Below, piece by piece: positions 46,363-55,953 of a stretch of 64,000 nt of DNA. The notes beneath the pieces are model-generated. The model had not been told where the DNA came from and did not search any database. It saw nothing but the letters and a program-made list of their open reading frames with translations. The stretch's first letter is position 1. The number at the start of each line of letters is the position of its first letter. Position numbers and translations under genes: made by a program. Origin of the DNA: Legionella busanensis (GTDB lineage Bacteria > Pseudomonadota > Gammaproteobacteria > Legionellales > Legionellaceae); NCBI RefSeq assembly GCF_900461525.1, contig NZ_UGOD01000001.1, positions 3,144,001 to 3,208,000 on the forward strand, read 5' to 3'.

Positions 46363-46701
46363 ATGAATAATAATAGAGCAGCTTTTGAAAATGAAAAACA
46401 AAAAGTAAATAATCTATATGAAAATGGCAAGCAAAAAGCGCAAGCAGCTTATGAAGAAGGTGAAGAAAAGCTAAGCCAGGCAGTTGAGCAAGGTAAAGAG
46501 AAATCTCAAGATCTCTATCAGCAAGTAAAAGAGTCAGCGAGTGAGTTCTATGATGAGAGCAAAAAAATGGTTAACGAAGCAAAAGATTATTTGCAAGCTA
46601 ACTCTGATGAAATTATAAATGCTGTTAAACAAAATCCTGTAAATTCGTTATTAATTGCAGGTGGCATAGGCTTTATACTTTATAATCTTCTAAGAAGATA
46701 A
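46363..46701 (+). CDS. ElaB/YqjD/DUF883-like tail-anchored protein
   Basis: 112 residues: a long charged amphipathic helix rich in Glu, Lys and Gln (KQKAQAAYEEGEEKLSQAVE) ending in a C-terminal membrane segment, QNPVNSLLIAGGIGFILYNL, closed by LRR. This is the DUF883 layout of E. coli ElaB/YqjD, stationary-phase proteins that tether ribosomes to the inner membrane. The helical repeat pattern is somewhat degenerate, so an apolipoprotein-like or phasin-like coiled coil remains possible. TAAGGA precedes the start. Confidence 0.78.
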   Translation: MNNNRAAFENEKQKVNNLYENGKQKAQAAYEEGEEKLSQAVEQGKEKSQDLYQQVKESASEFYDESKKMVNEAKDYLQANSDEIINAVKQNPVNSLLIAGGIGFILYNLLRR

Positions 46702-46752
46702 ATAAGATTAACAAAATAACATTTAAAAATAATAAAGATTAGGAGTTGTAAG

Positions 46753-47133
46753 ATGAAAATAAATAAAATAAGCGCATTAGTATTGGGTTCAAGTGTACTT
46801 TTTGCAGCTAACGCATTTGCTGGACAAGAAGAACTTATTAGTCGCTCAAAAGGTTATGATCTAATGCCTCATGAGGAACGCACTATGGAAGGTAATTGGT
46901 TTAGTACTCGCACCCTTCACTGTAAAATTCGAGCCAAAGGTACTGAAGCAAATCCAATTTCAGTGACAGCTTTAAAAAAGAGAGCTGTTGTTAACGGATT
47001 AATCCTTCCTGAAGGAAATTCAATGACAGTTATCGTTCATCTAGGCGATAACATGCACTTTGAATTAGATAAGCGAGCTAAATTAGGATTGCTAAACAAT
47101 GGTGATCAGCTTGTTAATTTAAATTGCGATTAA
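46753..47133 (+). CDS. Small secreted protein, 126 aa
   Basis: Signal peptide of 23 residues (ISALVLGSSVLFAANAFA) and a mature part of about 100 residues with strands and two cysteines (TRTLHCKIRAKG and the C-terminal LNCD), probably forming a disulfide. ALKKRAVVNGLILPEGNSMT and VIVHLGDNMHFEL suggest a beta-sandwich. No family was recognised. It ends the BON/ElaB-like cluster with a strong terminator 22 nt downstream. AGGAG precedes the ATG. Confidence 0.8.
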   Translation: MKINKISALVLGSSVLFAANAFAGQEELISRSKGYDLMPHEERTMEGNWFSTRTLHCKIRAKGTEANPISVTALKKRAVVNGLILPEGNSMTVIVHLGDNMHFELDKRAKLGLLNNGDQLVNLNCD

Positions 47134-47152
47134 TAGAAACATAGTTTTATTT

Positions 47153-47183
47153 AACGCCAGCTTAATTAAGTTGGCGTTTTTTT
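47153..47183 (+). terminator. Intrinsic terminator of the BON cluster
   Basis: 11-bp stem AACGCCAGCTT / AAGTTGGCGTT (one G-T pair), 4-nt loop, followed by seven T residues. The most canonical intrinsic terminator in the window on the plus strand. Confidence 0.9.
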
Positions 47184-47336
47184 ATAAGTATTTTCCTTTA
47201 CTTAAATAGTAACTTCTTAAGCAGCAGATAAAGGATAAGTCCCGCCATTATATGCTTATGTTTATCGCAATGTATTATCAACTCCGTTCTTCACTAAACT
47301 ATATATAGAAATAAATATTTATCTAATTTGCTACAT

Positions 47337-47858
47337 TTAGTTAAGCGCTTTTGTATAAGCTTCTTCAGCTAGAGTTAATTGCTTTTGCAACTGCCCTAAC
47401 TCTGCATTAAGCTTCAGTATTACTTCATCACCTAATGACTGGGTTTGAGAAAGACGATTCACTAATGCTTCTTTTTGATTCCTTAGCAAGATAATTTGCG
47501 CTTCTAAATTCTGCAACCACTGCTGCCTAGTAGTTAATTTATTTACGGAGAAATCGACATTAGCTTGGGGTAACTTTTGATTTGCTTGCTGCTGACAAAA
47601 ATTAACCAACACATTGATTTTTTGATTAATTCTTTGCGCCAAGTAATGGGAAGCTTGACTAGTTTCTTGCTGGCTTAAAATCTGAATATCATCTTTGATT
47701 TCTTTACTATAAGCTTGAATATCATCTTTAGGGTAGCAGCGAAATAACCCTGACGGAAATAATTTGAAAGAAAATACCGGACCAAATTTACTTAACTGCC
47801 ATTCTAATTCAGGAAGACGTTTTAGAAGACTAGTTAATAATGAATCAATGGACATCAT
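47337..47858 (-). CDS. PriC-like helical protein
   Basis: 173 residues, no signal or membrane segment, mostly helical. LFRCYPKDDIQAYSKEIKDD, then LAQRINQKINVLVNFC and a C-terminal coiled coil (LLRNQKEALVNRL, LNAELGQLQKQLTLAEEAY) follow the spacing of the primosomal replication protein PriC (LF...T.L..Y..E...NL..L; LAERL..QI.AL). PriC helps reload the replicative helicase at stalled forks. The match is by pattern only, so 'coiled-coil protein of unknown function' is the safe alternative. It follows the APC permease in the same direction. Confidence 0.55.
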   Translation of the reverse strand: MMSIDSLLTSLLKRLPELEWQLSKFGPVFSFKLFPSGLFRCYPKDDIQAYSKEIKDDIQILSQQETSQASHYLAQRINQKINVLVNFCQQQANQKLPQANVDFSVNKLTTRQQWLQNLEAQIILLRNQKEALVNRLSQTQSLGDEVILKLNAELGQLQKQLTLAEEAYTKALN

Positions 47859-47895
47859 TAATTATTATGCTCCTCTTCTTCCACATTGGTATTAT

Positions 47896-49308
47896 TTAAG
47901 CAACTTCCAAGCTTTCACTCGTATCAGCTTTACCTCGATAAAACTTAGTACAAATAAAAGGTGGTAAGCACATTATAATTAAGCCAAAAACCAACGTTAG
48001 TTCATAGCGAGTAATACTGCCAATATTAATATTTTCAGGCGGCATGAAGCTTACGATTAGAGTAACTAATACACCCATAATTCCTATTCCTGATACCGTT
48101 ATCAGTCCTAATAATCCGCCTGGAATTTTAAAAAGGCGCTGTTGATTAGGATAACTTATGCGTAGTTTAATAGCTGCAGCAAACATAATTAAATACATTA
48201 ACATATATAATTGAGCAGCTAATGCCGTTAACAACCAATATGAACCATTTACGCTTGGCATAAACAAAAAGAGAGCTGATAAGCCCGTAACAATAATAGC
48301 CTGAGTTATTAAAATAACGATAGGTGCACCAGATGCATTAGAACGTCTAAATATCTTGGGCAAATTTCCTTCAGCAGCAGCAACCATCAAGCCTTTTGTT
48401 GGGGCAATTATCCAATTGCTTACTCCGCCTAGGCCGCCCATAATTAACATTAATGCAATAATTGGCATAATCCATAATAAATGATAGCGCGCAAAAAAGG
48501 CATCAAAAGCCTGCATAATACCAGCAACCAAATTAATATCTTTATTTGGCAAAACAATAGCGATGGCTAATGAGCCAAGGATTAAAGTTACTAAAATAAT
48601 TGATACCGAAATGACTAAGGCACGGGGAAAAGCATATTGCGGATTGCGAACATCATTTGCATGAACAGTGGCGATTTCAATACCACAAAAAGACATCATA
48701 ATAGCTGTTAAAGAAACCCATAGTGATTGATCGTGCCACTGTGGAATGACACTATGCATATTAAATTGAATTTGGGAAGGATTACCTCCTCCTAGCCAAA
48801 GAATCCCTAATGCGATGATTAATGTCATAGGAATAATTAAGCCTGTAATTGCACAAATATTACTAAAAAGAGCAGCCGACTTCATGCCCCGAATATTAAT
48901 CCCTGTTACAATCCAAAAAGAAATAGTAATAACCAGCCATAAAAATAATGAATTAGTAACAAGAGCAGGATTAATTAAATAACCGATTGTACCAGCCACA
49001 AAAGACAAAATAGTTGGATACCAAATAACATTTTCAATCCACTGTAACCAAATAGCTAAAAAACCAGCTTTTTTACCAAAAGCTTCTTTAACCCAAATAT
49101 AAATACCACCCTGGCGAGGCCAACCAGATGCTAATTCTGCAGAAACTAGTGCAGTAGGGATTAAGAAAAACAAAGCACCAAAAAAAAAGAAAAAAATCAA
49201 TTGGCTACCAAATAAGGCCGTAGCAGGTAAATTACGAATACTATCAACTGATCCTACAGTTATCATGGTGAGACTAAAAATACTCAGCACGTGCTTGTTA
49301 CTACTCAT
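47896..49308 (-). CDS. APC-superfamily amino-acid permease (GadC/YjeM-like)
   Basis: 470 residues with about twelve membrane helices. SIFSLTMITVGSVDSIRNLP and ASGWPRQGGIYIWVKEAFG match the glutamate:GABA-antiporter branch; IEIATVHANDVRNPQYAFPRA is the usual amphipathic loop. It moves amino acids across the inner membrane, probably as an antiporter. Amino acids are main carbon sources of Legionella, which would fit, but the substrate is not known. AAGGAA precedes ATG 49308. Confidence 0.88.
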   Translation of the reverse strand: MSSNKHVLSIFSLTMITVGSVDSIRNLPATALFGSQLIFFFFFGALFFLIPTALVSAELASGWPRQGGIYIWVKEAFGKKAGFLAIWLQWIENVIWYPTILSFVAGTIGYLINPALVTNSLFLWLVITISFWIVTGINIRGMKSAALFSNICAITGLIIPMTLIIALGILWLGGGNPSQIQFNMHSVIPQWHDQSLWVSLTAIMMSFCGIEIATVHANDVRNPQYAFPRALVISVSIILVTLILGSLAIAIVLPNKDINLVAGIMQAFDAFFARYHLLWIMPIIALMLIMGGLGGVSNWIIAPTKGLMVAAAEGNLPKIFRRSNASGAPIVILITQAIIVTGLSALFLFMPSVNGSYWLLTALAAQLYMLMYLIMFAAAIKLRISYPNQQRLFKIPGGLLGLITVSGIGIMGVLVTLIVSFMPPENINIGSITRYELTLVFGLIIMCLPPFICTKFYRGKADTSESLEVA

Positions 49309-49683
49309 TGCATTCCTTCTTGCTATTTAAAACTGGCAAATAATTTATTATACGAGGATTAGCTTAAGAAAACCTTAATAATAGAATAAAAAATAAACAA
49401 AGTCCTAACTTTACTGTACTTAGAGATATTTGTAAATTATACATTACATTATTCTTGCTTTATTCCACTTAAATGCTTAATTTTAAGAAATTAGGTACCT
49501 TTGCAAAGATATAGTATTTCCCACTAATCTCAGACAAGACACAAAATAAGAAGACAACCAATTGTATAGGAGCATATAAGTAAAGTGGGAAACTTTTAAT
49601 GCAGTATGAAACTTAAATAGAAGACGCTATAAAAAACCCTTGCTATACTTTTTCAATTCAATAATTAATGGCCTTAAAAGCTA
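49309..49683. other. Divergent AT-rich spacer
   Basis: 375 bp between the APC permease and the Kef-type antiporter. Two promoters are expected; no confident match to a consensus, and no ORF, was seen. Confidence 0.45.
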
Positions 49684-51546
49684 ATGAATAATAGTTTACT
49701 CATGCATGTTTTTATTTTTTTGGCTGCAGCTGCCATTATTGTCCCTATTGCTAGTCGGTTTAAGTTAGGTTCTGTATTAGGCTATCTTGTTATTGGTATA
49801 TTAATAGGCCCATATGGTCTTAAACTGCTAGGTAATGCTGAGCAAATTATGCACTTTGCTGAGTTTGGTATTGTCATGATGCTCTTTTTAATTGGCCTAG
49901 AACTTGAACCTGAAATGCTTTGGCGATTAAGAAAAGCAATTATTGGCTTAGGTAGTTTACAAGTTATTTTAACAACGGCCTTATTTACCTTAATAGGTAT
50001 TTTATTAAAATATAAATGGCAGGAGAGTTTAGCAGTTAGTATGGCGCTTGCGTTATCCTCTACTGCACTTGTTTTACAAATGCTTGAAGAAAAAAATTTA
50101 TTACATACAGTAGAAGGCGAAACATCCTTTGCTGTTTTATTATTTCAAGATATTGCTGTTATTCTTATTTTAATTATTTTACCGCTGCTTGCTCCAGCAG
50201 GGTTTTCTCAACTTTCTCATTTGCCACAAGAATTTACAATTTCTCCTAGATGGCTCCATGCTCTCTTTGTTATTGGCGTTATTAGTGCCATTATACTCAT
50301 GGGCCATTACTTATCTCACCATCTATTTTTTCTTATTGCCAAAACTAACTTGCGTGAAGTTTTCACAGCTGCCTCTTTAGCTATAGTCGTAGGGATTACT
50401 TTACTTATGCTAAGTATAGGTGCCTCCCCTGCACTAGGTGCTTTTATTGCAGGCGTTGTTCTAGCCAACTCGCAATATAAACATACTCTAGAAATGGATA
50501 TCGAACCTTTTAAAGGATTACTGTTAGGTTTATTTTTTATTTCTGTAGGTATGAGTATGGATTTTAGCCTTTTTAAGGCATACCCCCTACCCATTATAGC
50601 TACAGTCGTTACTATTATTACTATAAAAGCGTCCTTATTAATTTTTTTAGGTCGCTTATTTAGTTTAACGGGTTCACAACGAATTGGCTTTGCGCTTGCT
50701 TTATCACAAGTAGGTGAGTTTGCATTTGTTCTCTTTCAATATGCGAGCAATGTAAGAGTTATATCAAATGAAACTGCAAATCTGTTTAATTTTATAGTCG
50801 CTCTCTCTATGGCATTTACGCCATTTCTCATGCTAATTTATAATCGATTTATCGTTCCAAGATATCTAAGTAGAATTCCTACTAGAAAATTTGATGAGAT
50901 TGAGGAAAGCAATCCTATAATTTTGGCTGGTTACGGGCGTTTTGGTCAAATTCTTGGTCGTTTCTTACGCGCTCAAGATATAAGTTTAACGATTTTGGAA
51001 AAAGATCCTGAGCAAATTGAATTACTGCGCAAATATGGTTTTCAGGGTAATTTTGGTGATGCAACTAGGCTCGATATTTTACGCCGTGCGGGCGCAAATC
51101 AAGCTAAAATACTTATTGTGGCTATAGGCGATACAGAAGTTTCTCTTAAAATTATTAAATTAGCCAAACAATATTTTCCTAATTTAAAGATTTATGCACG
51201 CGCTCGGAATAGACGCCATGCTTATGAGCTCTACAAAGAAGGGGTAGATTATTTTAAACGCGAAACGTTTGATTCTTCATTAACAATGGCTCGTGATGTC
51301 ATGATAGATTTAGGGTATAGTTCTGAGAGTATCCGTCGTAAAGCAAAGATTTTTTCTAAATTTGATGAGAAATCGCTATATGAATCTTTTGATTTTTTCG
51401 ACAAAGAACATGAGCTCATTCGCTATTCACGCTCTTCGAATATTGAACTTGAACGTATTTTACAAAGCGACCAACAAATTGACCGATCTTATAATCGCCA
51501 ACGTAAACGAACTGAAGTGGGGCAATATCCCCACCAGCAAATATGA
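49684..51546 (+). CDS. KefB/KefC-type K+/H+ antiporter with RCK domain
   Basis: 620 residues, the length of KefC. The first 390 residues have about twelve membrane helices of the CPA2 family, including GYLVIGILIGPYGLKLL, FLIGLELEPEMLWRLR and GLLLGLFFISVGMSMDFSL. A RCK/TrkA-N domain follows (about 415-540): ILAGYGRFGQILGRFLRAQD with GxGxxG, GNFGDATRLDILRRAGA, and ARARNRRHAYELYKEGV. It resembles glutathione-gated K+ efflux proteins that acidify the cytosol against electrophiles; KefB and KefC cannot be told apart here. The stop is convergent with ppa, 26 bp apart. Confidence 0.92.
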   Translation: MNNSLLMHVFIFLAAAAIIVPIASRFKLGSVLGYLVIGILIGPYGLKLLGNAEQIMHFAEFGIVMMLFLIGLELEPEMLWRLRKAIIGLGSLQVILTTALFTLIGILLKYKWQESLAVSMALALSSTALVLQMLEEKNLLHTVEGETSFAVLLFQDIAVILILIILPLLAPAGFSQLSHLPQEFTISPRWLHALFVIGVISAIILMGHYLSHHLFFLIAKTNLREVFTAASLAIVVGITLLMLSIGASPALGAFIAGVVLANSQYKHTLEMDIEPFKGLLLGLFFISVGMSMDFSLFKAYPLPIIATVVTIITIKASLLIFLGRLFSLTGSQRIGFALALSQVGEFAFVLFQYASNVRVISNETANLFNFIVALSMAFTPFLMLIYNRFIVPRYLSRIPTRKFDEIEESNPIILAGYGRFGQILGRFLRAQDISLTILEKDPEQIELLRKYGFQGNFGDATRLDILRRAGANQAKILIVAIGDTEVSLKIIKLAKQYFPNLKIYARARNRRHAYELYKEGVDYFKRETFDSSLTMARDVMIDLGYSSESIRRKAKIFSKFDEKSLYESFDFFDKEHELIRYSRSSNIELERILQSDQQIDRSYNRQRKRTEVGQYPHQQI

Positions 51547-51572
51547 ATTTAACTCTAAATCAATTAAAGTTT

Positions 51573-52109
51573 TTAAGCTTTGTCTTTGGCAAAGCGTTCA
51601 ATACTTTCCATAATTTCTTTATGAGCTGTATCAATGCCATCCCAACCATCTACTTGAACCCATTTACCCTCTTCTAAATCTTTGTAGTGTTTAAAGAAAT
51701 GCTCAATGGATTGTAATAGATGTTTTGGTAAATCTTCATACGTTTCAACATCAGCATAAATTTTAGTCAGCTTATCAGTAGGTACTGCTAATAGCTTTGT
51801 GTCTTCTCCAGCTTCGTCAGTCATTTTCAACATACCTACTACTCGACAAGCAATAGCAGAGCCATTCAATAAAGGAACTGGAGCAACAACTAATACATCA
51901 ACTGGATCCCCATCTCGTGATAAAGTACTAGGAATATAGCCATAGTTCACAGGATAGAACATAGCCGTACTCATAAAACGATCTACAAATAACGCGCCAC
52001 TTTTTTTGTCAACTTCATATTTAACTGGAGCGCCGTACATAGGGATTTCAATGATAACGTTAATTTCATGTGGTACATTACGACCACTATCAATATTTAT
52101 TAAGCTCAC
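51573..52109 (-). CDS. ppa: Inorganic pyrophosphatase
   Basis: Hydrolyses pyrophosphate and so drives biosynthetic reactions in the cytosol. The family I signature [30 protein letters not shown], and the metal-binding EDTKLLAVP are present; 178 residues is standard for prokaryotes. The start at 52109 is GTG (GTGAGCTTA) with a weak GGA upstream, and no ATG lies nearby in frame. Confidence 0.97.
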   Translation of the reverse strand: MSLINIDSGRNVPHEINVIIEIPMYGAPVKYEVDKKSGALFVDRFMSTAMFYPVNYGYIPSTLSRDGDPVDVLVVAPVPLLNGSAIACRVVGMLKMTDEAGEDTKLLAVPTDKLTKIYADVETYEDLPKHLLQSIEHFFKHYKDLEEGKWVQVDGWDGIDTAHKEIMESIERFAKDKA

Positions 52110-52430
52110 TTTATTTCATCCAGATTTAAAAAATAGCGTATTATGCGTAAATCTTTTTTAAAAGGCAAAAATTCTTAAACTTATTTTTATAATGATTAAT
52201 TGAACAATTAACGTGTAAAAGCTTTAAACTATAATTTATTGCGAGTTTAATAAATGATTTGAAATCTTTTGCTCATTTTAATTTAGGTTTTGTACCGTGC
52301 TTTGTGAGATAACATTTAACAATATAAAGGAGCCTCTAACTCTTTAGATATCAAACTCATTTAGTTTAAATACTTTTTCTTCTTCTCCTTCTAAGTTTAT
52401 AATGCTCATTTACTTCAGCCCTGGATACTT
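52110..52430. other. Divergent spacer, ppa to hinT
   Basis: 321 bp without an ORF. A partial palindromic repeat lies at 52303-52361; the remainder is AT-rich with no other recognised signal. Confidence 0.45.
52303..52361 (+). repeat. Composite palindromic repeat, copy D (partial)
   Basis: GAGATAACATTTAACAATAT, AAAGGAGCCTCTAACTCTTT and AGATATCAAACTCAT follow copy A (GATAACGTTCGTTTAGCGAC, AAAAGA...TCTTTT, ATGTCGAACTCAC) in order, with many substitutions. Confidence 0.4.
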
Positions 52431-52772
52431 ATGGATTGCTTGTTTTGTAAAATTGCCCAAGGTGAAATTAAAGCAAACATTATTTATGATGATAAAAATA
52501 TGGTTGCTTTTCATGATATTCACCCGCAAGCACCTACACATATATTAATTATTCCTAAAAAACATATTACGACAATTAATGATGTAGAACATATTGATGA
52601 GCAGTTATTAGGTCAAATGATTTTGAAAGCTAGGGATATAGCAAAAGCTCAACAACTTAGTGAGAGCGGGTATAGATTAATTTTTAACGTTAACGCTGGT
52701 GGTGGACAGGCAGTTTACCACATTCATTTACATTTACTGGGTGGCCGGCAAATGATGTGGCCTCCAGGGTAG
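52431..52772 (+). CDS. hinT: HIT-family purine phosphoramidase HinT
   Basis: 113-residue HIT protein. The triad region is [18 protein letters not shown] (HxHxH), and the N-terminal [19 protein letters not shown] with [20 protein letters not shown] is typical of HinT. The enzyme removes AMP from phosphoramidates. It is followed 10 bp later by folE on the same strand; folE makes a pterin from GTP, so only co-expression is implied. Confidence 0.96.
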   Translation: MDCLFCKIAQGEIKANIIYDDKNMVAFHDIHPQAPTHILIIPKKHITTINDVEHIDEQLLGQMILKARDIAKAQQLSESGYRLIFNVNAGGGQAVYHIHLHLLGGRQMMWPPG

Positions 52773-52782
52773 GGTTTTGTAC

Positions 52783-53322
52783 ATGCACGATTTATACAGA
52801 CAAATTTTAAAGAATATTGGTGAAGATCCAGATCGAGAAGGCTTAATAGATACGCCTACACGCGCAGCAAATGCTATGCATTACTTAACAAAGGGCTATC
52901 AAGAAAAACTAGAAGATATCATTAATAACGCACTTTTTATTTCTGATATGAGCGAAATGGTGATCGTAAAAGATATTGAGTTATATTCAATGTGTGAGCA
53001 CCATTTATTACCTTTTTTTGGCAAATGTCATATTGGTTATATTCCCCATGGTAAGGTCTTAGGGTTATCTAAATTTGCAAGACTCGTTGATTATTATGCT
53101 CGACGCTTACAAATTCAAGAACGATTAACTTCGGAAATTGCCCATTGTATTGAAGATATTACCGGTGCTCGTGGTGTTGCTGTCGTCATTGAAGCTAAGC
53201 ATTTATGTATGATGATGCGTGGTGTTGAAAAACAAAATTCAGCCATGATCACTTCAGTTATGTTAGGCGAAATGCGTGAACATTCTATCAGCCGAAGTGA
53301 GTTTTTAAAGTTAATTAAGTAA
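52783..53322 (+). CDS. folE: GTP cyclohydrolase I
   Basis: FolE turns GTP into dihydroneopterin triphosphate, the first step of folate synthesis. Zinc ligands are in [19 protein letters not shown] (Cys and His) and HLCMMMRGV (Cys); [20 protein letters not shown] and [11 protein letters not shown] are also diagnostic. The start at 52783 (179 residues) is chosen over an in-frame TTG six bases upstream. AGGG lies nearby. A hairpin at 53389-53409 follows. Confidence 0.97.
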   Translation: MHDLYRQILKNIGEDPDREGLIDTPTRAANAMHYLTKGYQEKLEDIINNALFISDMSEMVIVKDIELYSMCEHHLLPFFGKCHIGYIPHGKVLGLSKFARLVDYYARRLQIQERLTSEIAHCIEDITGARGVAVVIEAKHLCMMMRGVEKQNSAMITSVMLGEMREHSISRSEFLKLIK

Positions 53323-53388
53323 CACAATGCATCTAAATTAATCATTGCATTGTCTAAATACTCTTATCTTTCTACCAGAAAAAGCGGT

Positions 53389-53409
53389 GCACTGCCTTAA
53401 AGGCGGTGC
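53389..53409 (-). terminator. GCACTGCCT hairpin after folE
   Basis: 9-bp stem GCACTGCCT / AGGCGGTGC (one G-T pair), loop TAA. The same core and loop recur in the pnp terminator at 55931. Read on the minus strand a CTTTTTC tract follows; on the plus strand no U-run follows. It may serve as an end signal for the convergent genes folE and the GT-C-like gene. Confidence 0.5.
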
Positions 53410-53540
53410 CGGCATTAATTAAACGTTCTCCCGACTTAGTATGCATAGCTTACTTTTAACACTTTTAGACCTATACATAATACTTTCTCATAATATATAT
53501 TAAGTTTAAATTATAAGCTATTTACTCAAAGAAATAGCAC

Positions 53541-55385
53541 TTAAGCATTATTTTTTTGTACTCTGCAAACTAATTCAATTTCTTTTATTTCTACTGCTTC
53601 TGGTTTACTTATCGGGTCAATTCTTAATTCCCCAATAAAACCAGATAAGCTAGGTATACTAAAAACGACTTTCTTAAAATCGCTACTGGCCTCAATAAGC
53701 TCCGTGCGGTTAGCATTTCCTGAAAAGAATCGTTGCTTAGGGGTTTGAAAAAATACTTGTGCAATATCAGTTTGAGAAGCACGAAGTGAAAGAAGTACAT
53801 CCAAAACCACACACTTTTCTATCTCTTTAGACGAGATATAAATTTGTGGATCATTATTTTCTGCTTTTAATTTTAAAGCTGATTCATCAGAGGGTAATAT
53901 AATAGCATTTTGTATTTTGATATCTTGTTTATGCTCCGATAATCGAAATATTGTATTTCCCTCAGGCCATTTAAAAGCAGGTAAAATGCCTGTACGAGTG
54001 AATGAAGCATTAGTCAAAAGACCGTAAAGAAGGCCATCTTTTAAAGGCCCTGGATACAAAACTGGGCAATTGACTTCTTTTCCCTTTCGTATTTCTCTAT
54101 TAAGGCATTTTATACCATCTGCCCTTACTTCACGCATACTTTTATAGAATTTTACATGATTTAACATATCGTTATATAACACGCTTAATATAAAAAGTAT
54201 CGTAAACAAGATAGCAATCTTATGTATCAAACTTTTATTTATTTTATAAGTCTGCAAGATGTGCAATAAAATTGCTATAGCCCAAGGCCATAAAAGAGTA
54301 ATCCAAAAATAATGCCACGGGTAAAAATTGAAAGAAAATAACTCTTTAAAGGTTGTTATTTCTGGCGGATGAAAGTTTGCTCTTCCTGAGCCCACCAGTA
54401 AAAGATAAATTAGAATTATGCTAAAGATAGATATATAAATTAATGCTGGCTTACTTTCTTCCCAACTAGGGGATATTTTTTTAACCAAAGAAGCGCATGA
54501 CCAATAGAAAAAACCCATAATGAATATTAAGGCAATACTAGTTAAACCTATGGCTAAATTTGGTGAAGTATGTGATGGTAGAAAAGAACGAGCAACTTTA
54601 GCTAATATATAAATCCAAAAATCAATTTGATTAGGATACGCCATCGGTGCATCAGGTCGATGAGTACCCCCTTGCCAAAAGATTATTACCCACAATTGAG
54701 CAATTATTGTAATAATACCTACAAATAAAAGTAAATTACAGCCAATCAAAAGAGGCCTCGCTTGGCCTAACTTTAAAATTTTTATAAAAAATAAGAAAAG
54801 GATACTTAATATTAAAATTGAGAAAGCGCCACTTATATAGGAAAAACCAGCTAGCAAACCTAAGATAGGTAATAGTAAAACTATTAATTTATGATTGTGC
54901 CATTTTTCATTTATAAATAAATAAATTAAAAATATATTACATACTAAAGGAATAACTTGATGGTAGGCTAAATTTTGCATGCCCCAATAAGTAGCTGGTT
55001 GTAGCATAAGCAAAGTAAAACTAAAGGCTGAAGCAGCCAATAATCGATCTTTTAGTGCTACTAATAATAGTTGCCATTGAAGTAAGAGTAGAAAGCCTAA
55101 CACTATCAGCATAGAGAGAAATTGGTAAGCAATAGTGTTCCCTTGCAAAACTCGATAAGCAAGAGCGTCTAATACTTTGCCAACAGGGTATAGGGTATCA
55201 TTAGCTGGGGCAAAAAGTTTTGTTAACTTAAAAGAGCCCATATCATGCATCATGTACCCACGCCAATCATCTAAATAGGGAATATCAATACCAAAACTTA
55301 GCCAAGAAATTTCTGCAAATATAAGAATAGAGATAGGTAAAAATAAAAAAATATAAATTAATTTGTCACGCCATTTAATTTGCAT
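53541..55385 (-). CDS. Large membrane protein, GT-C glycosyltransferase-like
   Basis: 614 residues with about eleven hydrophobic segments in the first 430 residues and a soluble C-terminal part of about 180. After TM1 comes IDIPYLDDWRGYMMHD: an acidic DDW in the first external loop, as in GT-C sugar transferases that use lipid-linked donors. YWGMQNLAYHQVIP and ANFHPPEITTFKELF are further polar loops. The C-terminal portion, with CVVLDVLLSLRASQT and FFSGNANRTELIEA, looks like a beta-sandwich. No EpsG/PMT/ArnT family could be assigned. AGGA precedes the ATG. A surface-glycan role is inference. Confidence 0.75.
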   Translation of the reverse strand: MQIKWRDKLIYIFLFLPISILIFAEISWLSFGIDIPYLDDWRGYMMHDMGSFKLTKLFAPANDTLYPVGKVLDALAYRVLQGNTIAYQFLSMLIVLGFLLLLQWQLLLVALKDRLLAASAFSFTLLMLQPATYWGMQNLAYHQVIPLVCNIFLIYLFINEKWHNHKLIVLLLPILGLLAGFSYISGAFSILILSILFLFFIKILKLGQARPLLIGCNLLLFVGIITIIAQLWVIIFWQGGTHRPDAPMAYPNQIDFWIYILAKVARSFLPSHTSPNLAIGLTSIALIFIMGFFYWSCASLVKKISPSWEESKPALIYISIFSIILIYLLLVGSGRANFHPPEITTFKELFSFNFYPWHYFWITLLWPWAIAILLHILQTYKINKSLIHKIAILFTILFILSVLYNDMLNHVKFYKSMREVRADGIKCLNREIRKGKEVNCPVLYPGPLKDGLLYGLLTNASFTRTGILPAFKWPEGNTIFRLSEHKQDIKIQNAIILPSDESALKLKAENNDPQIYISSKEIEKCVVLDVLLSLRASQTDIAQVFFQTPKQRFFSGNANRTELIEASSDFKKVVFSIPSLSGFIGELRIDPISKPEAVEIKEIELVCRVQKNNA

Positions 55386-55731
55386 AAAATATTGTCCTAA
55401 ACATTATTAACTATCCCTATATCCTTTAATTTATTAGATTTTAGGCTTCAGATGAGAAATAGGATTTAGCATTTAATTTAAATATAATTTCATTTATTAA
55501 TTATTTTTTATATCTATGCCAGAATGCCAATCATTAGAATACATTAACTATGGCTGCAGTACCTAACCTTAACGTGAGGCAATATTGATCTTGCTAATCT
55601 AGCTAGTAATAACTCCGCTTTCTATAGCTATCCTAATAATATGAGCGGCATATCCTAACACAATAATATTATGCTTTGAATAGCTTACAAAAGTGTAAAA
55701 AGAGCGAGCTAATAAACTCAAAGGCTTATGA

Positions 55732-55923
55732 TGGAAAAGCATAATACCTTTAATTAGTCTTTATAAAGGTCCATATAATATCAATAACGTCCATTTTTTA
55801 ATTAAGCGATATTTCATAGAGGGCGAATTTACAGATACTGAAGAAAAAGTATTATCTGATAACTTTTTTGATGCTTTGGGAAATACGCATGCGCCAGTTT
55901 ATATTCATAAAACCAATTTTTAA
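55732..55923 (+). pseudogene. Remnant of an unknown gene (3' end)
   Basis: An open frame of 63 codons without any ATG, between a TGA at 55729 and a TAA at 55921. It reads protein-like: ISLYKGPYNINN, LIKRYFIEGEFTDTEEKVLS, and NFFDALGNTHAPVYIHKTNF. With no start codon or ribosome-binding site, it looks like the surviving 3' end of a decayed gene. The family was not recognised. Confidence 0.3.
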
Positions 55924-55930
55924 AAAATCG

Positions 55931-55953
55931 AGCACTGCCTTAAAGGCAGTGCT
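55931..55953 (-). terminator. pnp terminator
   Basis: Perfect 10-bp stem AGCACTGCCT / AGGCAGTGCT with a 3-nt loop. On the minus strand it is 8 nt after the pnp stop and followed by CGATTTTTT, a canonical intrinsic terminator. Confidence 0.9.

Noticed and set aside
52777-52782. TTG start for folE
   Set aside because: The ATG at 52783 is six bases later and fits the family N-terminus (MHDLYRQIL).
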